Shown here one piece after another: positions 21,852 through 31,072 of a DNA stretch of 64,000 bases. The notes beneath the pieces were generated by a model. The model was not told the origin of the DNA. It saw only the letters and a program-made list of their open reading frames with translations, and did not search any database. This DNA comes from Ascoidea rubescens DSM 1968. Lineage: Eukaryota > Ascomycota > Saccharomycetes > Ascoideales > Ascoideaceae. The stretch spans positions 682,001 through 746,000 of the forward strand of contig NW_017962918.1 in the NCBI RefSeq assembly GCF_001661345.1. Reading direction: 5' to 3'. Position 1 is the stretch's first letter. Each line of letters begins with the position of its first letter. Made by a program: the position numbers and the translations under genes.

Positions 21852-21948
21852 CTCCTCATCAGGGGCTCGAACCCTGGACATTTCGGTTTCTCGCGAAACT
21901 AAAAGAATCCCTAAAAGCCGAACGCTCTACCGACTGAGCTAATGAAGA
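21852..21948 (-). tRNA. tRNA-Lys(UUU) with a 24-nt intron
   Basis: A complete cloverleaf on the minus strand. Acceptor TCTTCAT pairs with ATGAGGA, the D-stem is GCTC/GAGC, the anticodon stem TTCGG/CCGAA, and the T-arm CAGGGTTCGAACCCCTG. Anticodon TTT is at 21913-21915 and the discriminator base is G. An intron occupies 21888-21911, just after A37, the canonical place; it contains TTTC-GCGA-GAAA, a small hairpin with a GNRA loop. The S. cerevisiae tRNA-Lys(UUU) also has an intron of similar size. Between this gene and CHL1 (21949-22196) I see nothing else. Confidence 0.95.
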
Positions 21949-22196
21949 TGAGCTCGATGCAGCGGGGACATGCTGGCTTTCAGACCCTGCGCCCTGGGTT
22001 TTTTTGGCGTTTTTTTAGCGTTTTTTTTAACAAAACAAAAAAAATTTGGAAAAAAATAAATTTGGGGACGATTTCTTTTATTGTGCAAAACTACCAGATC
22101 TTGTTTTGTGCATTCTTTACCACCCTGCCTCAATTCCGCAGTCTTGAGTTACTAAACCTTATGCTCGTTGTCTTGGGTTCTATCTCTTGTTATTAT

Positions 22197-24968
22197 TTAT
22201 CTTTTCTTATTGAAAAATTCCCTAGTTAGCGTAACGATTTCATCTTCATTTTTCGTAGTTATGATCCTGTCTCGAATCCACTTGCTTAGCTTTCCCTGGA
22301 TTTTTTCCTGGTTGTATCTATGGTCAATCAAATATATACTTGAATAATCTTTTATATGGCGAATTGATCTACCAACACTTTGATTAACTGCTCTCATACA
22401 GATATTCTCATAAAAATTCATCGATTCCTCTCTTGCTTTTTTCATATCACCCCCATTCTTCAAAACTGTGTCTTCAATATATTTTCTTCTGCTGATTAAC
22501 TTCCCACTGAACAAATTCGGAAATGGCAATCCAATCATTAGAATTCCTCTAGCTAGTGAATCGGAAAAGTTTATTCCTTCTGACATTTTCCCACCAACAA
22601 CTGAAAATAATAATCCACCATTATTATTGTTATTATTATCACTATTTAAAATATGATCAGAATAATCATTTAAAACTTTATTTATATCACTACTATCGCT
22701 TGATTCATAAAAAATCTTTTTCATCTCATTCAATTTGTCCCATGACTTCCTTTCCTTAGCTTTCCAAATGCCAATTACTTGATCCATGTATTTATAGCTA
22801 GGAAAAAACATAACGATACCGTCTGGTATGCTTTTAGTAATATGAATTATACTTTTCAATAGCCCAATTAACATATTAACATTATTTCTGCTTAAAAATG
22901 AAAAATCATATTTCATATTATTATTATTACTATTAACCACAAAAACATTTAAATTATCTCTATCGACAATATGTCCACAACTAAATTTTTTGATTTGTTT
23001 TTTCTCGTCTAAATATGGAAACAAATACTTGACATAGTCACTCATTGGTTCCATTGTACCTCCAATTAGTATCAATTTCTTACAGTTCAATACAATATCC
23101 TTGAATGTTTCAATTGGATCTAATAGCATGTAGTTTATAGTTATATCCTTTTCGGTTTTACTTTTGCTGATGAAATCGAAATAGATTTTGCCTTCCTTTG
23201 ATGGATTGGATAAAACCTTTAGAAATTCAATTAGATCGAATAGTAGCGGTGTATTGTTTCTTTCACCCGTTACATTGTTGATATATTTCTGAATCTTGTA
23301 AGCGATTTTGGATTTATTCAAGTAATTTTCTAGTTTATAAATATTGAGTAAATCGCCGGTGGATTTTTCATTAAAGATATCTAAAATGTTAATTTCTAGT
23401 CCTGGTTTGATCTTAAAACCTGGATCGTTCTTTTTATTGTTGATAAAGTTGTACAAAATGGTTAGAAACTTAATCAATTTGATTAGATTGACTCGATTGT
23501 ACGAGTTTAGTTTTTTAATGAATTTTTTCAAATATAAATTCAATGAGTTTTTGATCAATATGATATTGCTCAAGGAGACTGTGATTGAATTTAAATTGAT
23601 GATTGTATCAATCAAATTATGAGCTTCATCTATGATTATGATTGAATTTTTGAGATTCAAATTGGCATTGACGTGTTTGTTTTTAATTAGTAGCAATTGA
23701 TAGGGTAGAGAGATTAAATCTACAATTGAATTTGATTCGTTTTTAATTGAATAAAAGGGACAAACGTTCAAGTGTTTGCCCAATGAGTTTAGTTGAGTGA
23801 TGTCGTTAATATCGCTGAAGATTAGATCTCTGAATTTGATGACTAAATTTTGATCTTTTGAGTTTTCATAGTACGAGCAGTTCTTTAGAGTACTCTTTAG
23901 TTTATTCTTCTTTTTATCAATTGATTTGTCGGAGGGGATATTCTGGAGGTCGAGACATGCGTCGTTGATTAAAGATATGTTATTCAAGCTTTTGATGTTG
24001 TCATTTATGCATAAATGCAATCTTGAACCGATTGGTAGATATTTTAGATGGTAGTTATTTAAATTGAAGGAATTATCAAGTAAATTTAAAGCCAAGTGGT
24101 TGTTATTATCTTTATTATCTTTATCATCTTTATCATCTTTATTGTTATAAGTGTTATGGAGATATAAATTCAATTGAGATATGAATTGAGATAATTGAGA
24201 ATGAGTTCTTGAAGAGAAAAAAATCTTCGTTTTTTGATCGTAATCCAAGATTGGCTTAATTTTATCATTATCATTGTCATTATTAAGGTTATCATGGTTA
24301 AGGTTATCATGGTTATTTTTACTGGATAATTTTGATAACAAATTTTGAATTTCAATTGAAATTGAGTTGTTTTTATTTTCCAAACTGGCGTCTTTGTCAT
24401 AACCGTACGTTTTACCTTCATTGGATAGCTGATTGCTTGGTAAATACTCCAAATCGTCATCATCAATTTCGATATTGATTTTCTGGATTTTTCTTCGTTT
24501 TTTAGAGTTGCGGTTCAGATCATCGTTCGAAATCAACATCTGCGAAGAAATTGAGTGCTGGTGTAACTTTTCCTTTAGATTGTCGAGATTGTCTTCGTAC
24601 TCTTGCAAAACCTCCAATTTGTCATCAATTAGGTTTTTGTAATAGTTTTGGTTCACCCAATCCGGTTCATCATCATCATCATCATCACCGTTGCCAGCGC
24701 CACTTCTGCTGCTCACATTCAATAAATGGCTGTTGTGATAGTTCCTCAAATACGTCAAAGTCGAGGCAATTATCGAAAGCGTCTTGCCTGTGCCTGTGGG
24801 GCTCTCAAATAGACCCACCTTGAGATCGTCGTTGGAGAGCGTCTCGTAGATGGTGTCCATCAACTGGAGCTGGATGGCGTAGGGCGTGAAGGGATGGTGG
24901 AAGTCGACCATGGTGGTGGTGGTAGTGGTGCTTCCTCTGCTTCCTCTGCTTCTCCGGCAGCGCGTCAT
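22197..24968 (-). CDS. CHL1: Chl1/DDX11 Fe-S DNA helicase
   Basis: A superfamily 2, XPD-like helicase of up to 923 residues. Walker A is FESPTGTGKTLSII (about 54-67), the DEAH box is IIIDEAHNL (about 442-450), and motif VI is QSVGRSIRHIKDY. Four cysteines in LHLCIND, DACLDLQN, LKNCSYY and LNVCPFY are the expected [4Fe-4S] ligands. Chl1 acts in sister-chromatid cohesion and replication-fork processing. Acidic Asn/Asp-rich insertions sit between the early motifs. Start choice: the first ATG is at 24968, but a second at 24911 begins MVDFHHPFTPYAIQLQ in good context, and the 19 residues before it are a low-complexity Arg/Ser/Thr tail, so 24911 may be the real start. Confidence 0.93.
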   Translation of the reverse strand: MTRCRRSRGSRGSTTTTTTMVDFHHPFTPYAIQLQLMDTIYETLSNDDLKVGLFESPTGTGKTLSIIASTLTYLRNYHNSHLLNVSSRSGAGNGDDDDDDEPDWVNQNYYKNLIDDKLEVLQEYEDNLDNLKEKLHQHSISSQMLISNDDLNRNSKKRRKIQKINIEIDDDDLEYLPSNQLSNEGKTYGYDKDASLENKNNSISIEIQNLLSKLSSKNNHDNLNHDNLNNDNDNDKIKPILDYDQKTKIFFSSRTHSQLSQFISQLNLYLHNTYNNKDDKDDKDNKDNNNHLALNLLDNSFNLNNYHLKYLPIGSRLHLCINDNIKSLNNISLINDACLDLQNIPSDKSIDKKKNKLKSTLKNCSYYENSKDQNLVIKFRDLIFSDINDITQLNSLGKHLNVCPFYSIKNESNSIVDLISLPYQLLLIKNKHVNANLNLKNSIIIIDEAHNLIDTIINLNSITVSLSNIILIKNSLNLYLKKFIKKLNSYNRVNLIKLIKFLTILYNFINNKKNDPGFKIKPGLEINILDIFNEKSTGDLLNIYKLENYLNKSKIAYKIQKYINNVTGERNNTPLLFDLIEFLKVLSNPSKEGKIYFDFISKSKTEKDITINYMLLDPIETFKDIVLNCKKLILIGGTMEPMSDYVKYLFPYLDEKKQIKKFSCGHIVDRDNLNVFVVNSNNNNMKYDFSFLSRNNVNMLIGLLKSIIHITKSIPDGIVMFFPSYKYMDQVIGIWKAKERKSWDKLNEMKKIFYESSDSSDINKVLNDYSDHILNSDNNNNNNGGLLFSVVGGKMSEGINFSDSLARGILMIGLPFPNLFSGKLISRRKYIEDTVLKNGGDMKKAREESMNFYENICMRAVNQSVGRSIRHIKDYSSIYLIDHRYNQEKIQGKLSKWIRDRIITTKNEDEIVTLTREFFNKKR

Positions 24969-25643
24969 CTCGAACCTTATACAGCCCTGACCGGAGCCCT
25001 ATCCGTTCGGCGCCGGGTAACCAGACGCGGTCTGTGGAGGACGCAGACGGTGTCACGGCTGCAGCCCGACGCAACGTAAGCTATAAATAGCGGCGGCGAA
25101 TAGCGCGAGAGGTGCACATTCTGCTGTGATCATTCACAGCCAGTTTAGTGCATCCTCACAAACACACTCTCAACACAAGCTCAGAACTGCGCAGAACCGC
25201 TCAGAACGAGACACCACCCAGAATCAAATCCATACTCTCCAAATCCTCACTCTTGTCCCTTTAAATAACCAAATATATTGCGCCTTTTCCTTTCTTTTCC
25301 TTTTCCTGTTTTCTTCCTCAAAAACTGAACTTCATTGTGGTATCGTTTCTTTTTTATTATATCCAAGATCTCTCATCCCCAGATCAAAGCTCCTTATTCT
25401 TATCCTCTTATTTCTGATCTCTGATTATTAATCCTAGTCTTATCTCTCTTTTTTTTTAGTCTGTCCTAGTCTCTACCTATTCTCTTTGCCTTTTGTCTTA
25501 TCTTGATCCATTTATAAACACTCGAATTCTGTCCCTTAACAATACTGTCACTATTATCAACAGCACCCTCAATACTCTTTTCAACAGTCTTCACCAACCA
25601 CTCTTCAATAGCTATTAGTAACCATTCATAACCATACACAATA
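24969..25643. promoter_or_regulatory. Divergent promoter of CHL1 and the KRKS-repeat gene
   Basis: GC-rich island to about 25100 with a Reb1-type CGGGTAA at 25014-25020; the 13-mer CGGGTAACCAGAC recurs exactly at 39681-39693. TATAAATA at 25082-25089 faces right and is followed by about 550 bases of pyrimidine-rich leader before the 25644 start codon. Nothing coding is seen in the leader. Confidence 0.65.
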
Positions 25644-27683
25644 ATGTCCACCGAAACTCCAAAAGAATCAGCACCCGCTGTTGATCCAACTCCAATTGTT
25701 CCTCCAAAGGAACCACAATCTTCTGACTTCAAAGCCACTGTTTTGCCATCTTCTGAAGGCCAACAAACAACTTTAGCTGAACCAGGAATCTTTGTTCCCG
25801 AAAACCCACACGAGATCAAAGCTTTTTCTGAATTTTCTACTTTAGATCCAAAAACTTTAAACGAACCTGAAATAAAGGAATCCCCAAAAGTTGAAGAAAC
25901 CAAACCAGAAGAGCCAAAGGTTGAAGAGCCAAAAGTCGAACCTGTAGAAAAAGTCGCTCCAAAAGTTGAAGAACCAAAACCAGAAGAATCAAAGCCCGTT
26001 GCTGTTGAGCCCGTAAAGGAAGAGGCTGAACCAGCAGTCGTTCCTCCTGCTCCTGTTGAAGAACCAAAAAAACAATCTGTTGTCTCTAAAACTGAAGAAA
26101 ACTTGAAAAAGAAATTTGTCCTGATCAAAAAAAAAATCGTCAAGGACAAAGAACCTGTTGCTTCCACTGAGCCTGTGACTCCTCCATCTGAAGAAATTAA
26201 CACTACCACACCATCTACTAATCCAACTGAATCTTCTCCTAAATCAAAGAAATTATCAACTTTTGTAGAAAAATTAAAACCACACAAGAAAGAACCCATC
26301 GTTGTTGCTCCTGTTGCTGCTGAAGAACCAGCTTTACCTGTTGCTGCTGAAGAAACTCCAAAATCCGCTGAAGAACCAAAAGTCGTTCCCGAACCAAAGG
26401 TTGAAGAAGAACACAAACCAGAAGAACCTAAAGAATCCGTCAAGGATAAATCAAAGAAATTCTTATCTAAATTCAAAGCTGAAGTCGCTAAGCACACTCC
26501 AGAAAAGAAAGAAGTAGCCGCAGTTGAAAAACCAGCTGAAGAAAAACCTCTTGACAAATCTGTTGAAGAGAAAAAACCCGAAGAACCAGTTGTTGCTCCA
26601 CTTACTGAAGAACCTAAACCAGTGGCAGATGAACCAGCCAAACCAACTGAACCAGAACATAAAAAGGGTGTCTTCACCAAATTAAAGGCTGAAATTGCTA
26701 AACATACCCCAGAAAAGAAAGAAAAAAAAGTTGTTGAATCAAAATCAGTTGATCCAGCCAAACCAGTTGAGTCTTCTGAGCCTGTTGAACCTGCCGCTGC
26801 TGTTGTTGAAACCCCTGAATCCTCAAAGAAAGACAGCACCGACGAACCTTCAAAAGCTACTGAAGAACCCGTTAAAGCTGAAAAAAGAAAGAGCTATTTT
26901 GGTAAATTAAAGGAAAAAGTTATCAAATCTCCTGAAACAAAACCAGCTGACCCAGCCGAACCTGTTCCAGAATTAACACCAGTTGCTGTCGCTGATGAAG
27001 AACCAAAAAAAGAAGAGAAGAAAGACGTTAAGCCAGCTGCTGAACCTTCTTCTGCCAATTCCAGCGATGAAGTTATTAAAACTGAACCAGCTGCTAAACC
27101 AGAAAGAAGAAAGAGTGTCTTTGAAAAGATCAAATCTGAATTCGCTAAACATCAAGAAAAGAAAGAAAAACCTGTTGAAGTTAAAAAAGATGTCCCAGTT
27201 AAAGAAGAACCGGAAGTTGCTCCTGAAGTTGCTCCAGCTGTTGTGACTCCAGCTGTTGTTGCTCCAGCAGCTGTTGATGAATCAGCCAAAACTCAAGAAG
27301 CTCCAAAAGTTGAAGAACTGGTCAAAGACGGAGAACCCAAGAAGGAAGAAAAAAGAAAGAGTTTCTTAGGAAATTTCAAACACATCTTTGAAGACAAAGC
27401 TAAAACTAAAGAAACTCCAAAGAAAGAAGAACCAACTAAAGATGCTTCAATCGAAGAACCCGCTCAAGTAGAAACCAAAAAAGTTGATGCTGAAGTTGAA
27501 ACCAAACCAGAACCAAAACTAGAACCATCTGTGGTTGAAGAAACTCCAAAAGAAACACCTAAGGAAGCTACAAAGGAAGCTGACAAAGCTGAAGAACCAG
27601 CTGAAGAAAAGAAAACCGAAGAAGTTCCAGATAAAAAAAACAAAAGAAAATCAATCTTAGCTAAATTCAAAGAAATCTTTTAA
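25644..27683 (+). CDS. Unrecognised repeat protein with basic KRKS blocks
   Basis: A 679-residue, highly charged, low-complexity protein I do not recognise. It has no signal peptide or transmembrane segment. Acidic Pro-Glu-Val/Ala-Lys linkers (EEPKVEEPK-like) alternate with about eight short basic amphipathic blocks. Examples are KKFLSKFKAEVAKHTPEKKE near 269, KKGVFTKLKAEIAKHTPEKK near 339, KRKSYFGKLKEKVIKSP near 413, RRKSVFEKIKSEFAKHQEKK near 487, KRKSFLGNFKHIFEDKAK near 569 and the C-terminal KRKSILAKFKEIF. The RKS serine is a good basophilic (PKA/PKC-like) kinase site, and the blocks resemble membrane- or calmodulin-binding patches. Codons look optimised (CCA, GAA, GTT), suggesting high expression. 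Function unknown; a cortical scaffold is a guess. Confidence 0.85.
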   Translation: MSTETPKESAPAVDPTPIVPPKEPQSSDFKATVLPSSEGQQTTLAEPGIFVPENPHEIKAFSEFSTLDPKTLNEPEIKESPKVEETKPEEPKVEEPKVEPVEKVAPKVEEPKPEESKPVAVEPVKEEAEPAVVPPAPVEEPKKQSVVSKTEENLKKKFVLIKKKIVKDKEPVASTEPVTPPSEEINTTTPSTNPTESSPKSKKLSTFVEKLKPHKKEPIVVAPVAAEEPALPVAAEETPKSAEEPKVVPEPKVEEEHKPEEPKESVKDKSKKFLSKFKAEVAKHTPEKKEVAAVEKPAEEKPLDKSVEEKKPEEPVVAPLTEEPKPVADEPAKPTEPEHKKGVFTKLKAEIAKHTPEKKEKKVVESKSVDPAKPVESSEPVEPAAAVVETPESSKKDSTDEPSKATEEPVKAEKRKSYFGKLKEKVIKSPETKPADPAEPVPELTPVAVADEEPKKEEKKDVKPAAEPSSANSSDEVIKTEPAAKPERRKSVFEKIKSEFAKHQEKKEKPVEVKKDVPVKEEPEVAPEVAPAVVTPAVVAPAAVDESAKTQEAPKVEELVKDGEPKKEEKRKSFLGNFKHIFEDKAKTKETPKKEEPTKDASIEEPAQVETKKVDAEVETKPEPKLEPSVVEETPKETPKEATKEADKAEEPAEEKKTEEVPDKKNKRKSILAKFKEIF

Positions 27684-28467
27684 TCTAGTTTGATTGAACT
27701 CGTTCGTTGAATAATCAACATACTTGAATGTTTGCTTGCCTGCTTGTTTCTCTCGTTATTTTTATTCTTTCTCCTTCTATTGACTTATTTTTTACTGAAC
27801 TAATCCCTTTTTTTATTCATTTGTTTTGTTTTATTCTATGGATGATATTGATTTGGTATTGAACTAATTTTTTTAAACCAGTTTTTTTTTTTTAATTGTT
27901 AACTTTTGTTGTTTGTTTTGAATATTGTTTTTTTGTTGTTTTTGTCCCTTGATATCTTATTTATTCCTGTTGATATTTCAACTTCTTAATCACCTAATTA
28001 CTTAATACTTAATCTTAATCCTAATAAACTCAGTATACTTAGTAATTCTCTGAATCTCTCCAACCTTGCTTCCCAGCAACTCCAGCTTCATTGCTTGCTC
28101 CATCCAGCCAATCAGCACCAGCACAGTGGCTCTCGACAAGCCCGCCAGCACACGTGAGTAGATCACGTAAGCGCTCACTTGCAGCTGACTAAGCTCCGCA
28201 TCGGCTCGGCTTCTGCTCCTTCTGTTCCTTCCGCTCACTCCCAAGAATGTGCCAGCGCTGTTGCACGTGCTCCAGTCACACCAGAGACTCCATTCAGAGG
28301 CTCGCGAGAATTGAGCTCTATCTCTAGGTGTCGATTCGCTGCTTTCTCTGCTGCTGCTGCTTCTTCTTCTCGACTGTGTCCTACTGCCTCTTATTGTTTC
28401 TCGTTCTTTCTCGCTGATCTTCTAGTACTAAGCCTGTCTCTTGTCTTCTCTGTCGTTCTCTTGGTTA
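27684..28467 (+). promoter_or_regulatory. LCB1 promoter region
   Basis: The first 330 bases are the T-rich 3' region of the preceding gene. From about 28050 the sequence is GC-rich, with CACGTG at 28151-28156 and 28264-28269 (Cbf1/bHLH-type sites) and a pyrimidine-rich leader. No other gene seen. Confidence 0.5.
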
Positions 28468-30438
28468 ATGAATTCCACCGTCGTCACCTCTCATTCTATT
28501 ATTTTGCCAGAATGGACCAACGATATATTGTTTTATTCCTTTGAAATTTTCCAAAAACTACTCAAGCTAATTGAGTCTTTGCCTGGTGGTGTTATTTTGA
28601 TCAGGTACATCAAATCCTCCTACCAAAATGATCCATTCAGATCCATTTTGGAAATTTTCCTAGTCTTGTTTGCGTTGAGATACTTTATTTCTCCAAAATA
28701 TTCAATAGAAAAACAAAAAAATAACCTACATTTATCCAAAAGGGAAATTGACGACTTGTGTAATGAATGGGTTCCAGAACCCTTGGTTGATGATTTAACT
28801 CCAAGCGAAGCCTATCTTTTGAAAAATATTCCAATTGTAGATGGCCGAATTTCAAATAAAATCAATTTATTGGAAAACCCTTATTTATCCAATTCTCCTC
28901 ACAATAATGACATCAAATACGCTGATAATAAGCAAGAATTTAAGGGCAAAATCTCTATTTCTGATAACCTCGAAAACGTAATTAACTTGGCTTCAAACGA
29001 TTTCTTGAATTTGAATAACAACCCATATCTCAAATCAGAAGCCGCTAAGGTCATTAGAAGTCGTGGTGTTGGTGCTTGTGGTCCTCCAGGGTTCTATGGT
29101 ACTCAAGATATTCATGTTAGATTGGAAAATGATTTGGCTGACTATTTTGGTGCTGAAAAGGCCATAATTTACGGTCAAGACTTTTGTACTGCTGAAAGTA
29201 TTATCCCAGTTTTCCTTAAAAGAGGCGACTATTGTTTAGTAGATTCAGGTGTAAACTTATCAATTCAAAAAGCGGTTATCATTTCAAGATGCAAAGCTAT
29301 TTGGTTCAATCATAATGACTTAAATCACTTGGTTCAAATCCTTGAAGACTTAAAGGACGATCTCGCTAATCAGAAAAACCCAATTCCAAGAAAATTCATC
29401 ATAACTGAAGGTTTATTTGCAAACACTGGTGACTTTCCTGATTTACCAAAATTAGTCCAAATTAAAAACGATTACAAATTCAGATTATTTATCGATGAAA
29501 GTTTTTCTATTGGTGTCTTGGGTAAATCCGGAAAGGGTCTTTGCGAACATTTCAACGTTGATAGAAAAAATGTAGAAATTACTACGGGTTCAATGGCAAA
29601 TTCTTTTGCATCTGCTGGTGGGTTTTGTATTGGTGAAAAGCCAATGGTCTTTTATCAAAGAATCGCCTCAAGTGCTTACTGTTTTAGTGCAGCTTTGCCC
29701 CCATATTTAGCTAGAACCACTTCTTGCTCAATGGAAGTTATCTCAAAATCCTATCGCGATCAAATCAATTCTAATGGTCTAAAGAAATCCATTGTATCCA
29801 AATTGCAAGCAAATTGTCAACTTTTTCACAATGCTTTATCCAACAATTCAAATATCTTGAATTTTTTCAAAATTGTCTCAACAAAAGAAAGTCCTGTCAT
29901 TCACTTGGTTTTCAACAGCGATTACAAAAAAATCTTAAAATTACCCAATTTTTATATCAATGAAAACAATAAATATGCTAAACTGATAAATGAACAATTA
30001 GATGAACTAAACGAATTCAACGAACCAAACAAGCTAAACGACAAATCTGGCTCAAATGCTGCTGCCATTAAATCTGAGAGAATCGATTACTACTCAAATC
30101 CAACTTTCAAAAAACACCACACTTTAAAAGAAATTCAAGCAGAATTGTCTCCTTATGACTATTATAATATTGAAAACTTTTTAATCGTTAAAATTGTTAA
30201 TAAATTATTATATGATCACCACATCTTAGTCTATGCTTCACCAAGAATTTTAAGACACGAAGTCATTAAAATGACTCCCGATTTAAAAATCAATGTTCAT
30301 TCAAACTTAGACTCAACATCAATCGAAGATATAATCAATAAACTATCTCAAGTCATTTTGGAAACGTGTAATAATATTAAATCATTTCAAGATTTGAAAA
30401 AAATCTTTGATGATGAAAATGGAATTTCAAAATATTAA
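28468..30438 (+). CDS. LCB1: Serine palmitoyltransferase subunit 1
   Basis: A 656-residue alpha-oxoamine synthase-fold protein; the Lcb1/Lcb2 enzyme makes 3-ketosphinganine from serine and palmitoyl-CoA in the ER. An N-terminal membrane helix (FRSILEIFLVLFALRYF) precedes the fold. Hallmarks are VINLASNDFLNL, RGVGACGPPGFYGTQDIHV, FIDESFSIGVLGKSGKGLCE and TTGSMANSFASAGGF. The last lacks the PLP-binding lysine that Lcb2 has, which identifies the non-catalytic subunit. It is about 100 residues longer than yeast Lcb1 because of an insertion at about 505-565 rich in Asn, Glu and Lys. The upstream frame opens at TTG (28441); the first ATG is 28468. Confidence 0.94.
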   Translation: MNSTVVTSHSIILPEWTNDILFYSFEIFQKLLKLIESLPGGVILIRYIKSSYQNDPFRSILEIFLVLFALRYFISPKYSIEKQKNNLHLSKREIDDLCNEWVPEPLVDDLTPSEAYLLKNIPIVDGRISNKINLLENPYLSNSPHNNDIKYADNKQEFKGKISISDNLENVINLASNDFLNLNNNPYLKSEAAKVIRSRGVGACGPPGFYGTQDIHVRLENDLADYFGAEKAIIYGQDFCTAESIIPVFLKRGDYCLVDSGVNLSIQKAVIISRCKAIWFNHNDLNHLVQILEDLKDDLANQKNPIPRKFIITEGLFANTGDFPDLPKLVQIKNDYKFRLFIDESFSIGVLGKSGKGLCEHFNVDRKNVEITTGSMANSFASAGGFCIGEKPMVFYQRIASSAYCFSAALPPYLARTTSCSMEVISKSYRDQINSNGLKKSIVSKLQANCQLFHNALSNNSNILNFFKIVSTKESPVIHLVFNSDYKKILKLPNFYINENNKYAKLINEQLDELNEFNEPNKLNDKSGSNAAAIKSERIDYYSNPTFKKHHTLKEIQAELSPYDYYNIENFLIVKIVNKLLYDHHILVYASPRILRHEVIKMTPDLKINVHSNLDSTSIEDIINKLSQVILETCNNIKSFQDLKKIFDDENGISKY

Positions 30439-31072
30439 GTAAGAACACATTTTTTTTTTAAGTCTTCCTCCTAATATTTACTATTCTTTCATTCCTTTGT
30501 TTTAATTTTTTCTGTTATTATTTATGTTTTGATTTTGATTTTGATTTGATTTGATTTGATTTGATTTTTAATTTCTGATTTTTTTTCTTGAATAATTTCT
30601 GCTTTATCATTCCAGTTGGGTTACTTGTTGTCATTTAATTAATCATCCATAGGAAAATTTTAATGCTTTTTTTCTTTTTTAGTTTCTTAACTTCAAGTTT
30701 CTTTAGTTAGAAGTTTTTTGAATATGAACTTCACTATTTAATAATTTTAATTTAGTTTTTTTTTTCTTTTTTTTTTTTACAGTTTATCATTTATAAGTGG
30801 TTCTTTATATATTTTTATTGTATAATGTAATATAAATTATTTATTTCAATATTATGAATAGCAATTTCATAAATTATTGTATAATTTTCTTCTGTATGAT
30901 TACTAGACCGTACTTTTGTACTTTCTTACTTTTTTTTACAAGTGCATTTTTACTTTGTGTTTATAATCTAGAATGTGGATTAATATATACCATAGATTCA
31001 TATAATAATGCAAAATATTGAAGTAAAACAATAAAAAATTGAAATCATTAATGAAAAAAAAATTTGAGGAAA
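30439..31072. other. Convergent 3' flanks of LCB1 and the velvet gene
   Basis: T-rich then A-rich tracts with a GATTT repeat near 30532-30565. No other gene or structured RNA noticed. Confidence 0.5.
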
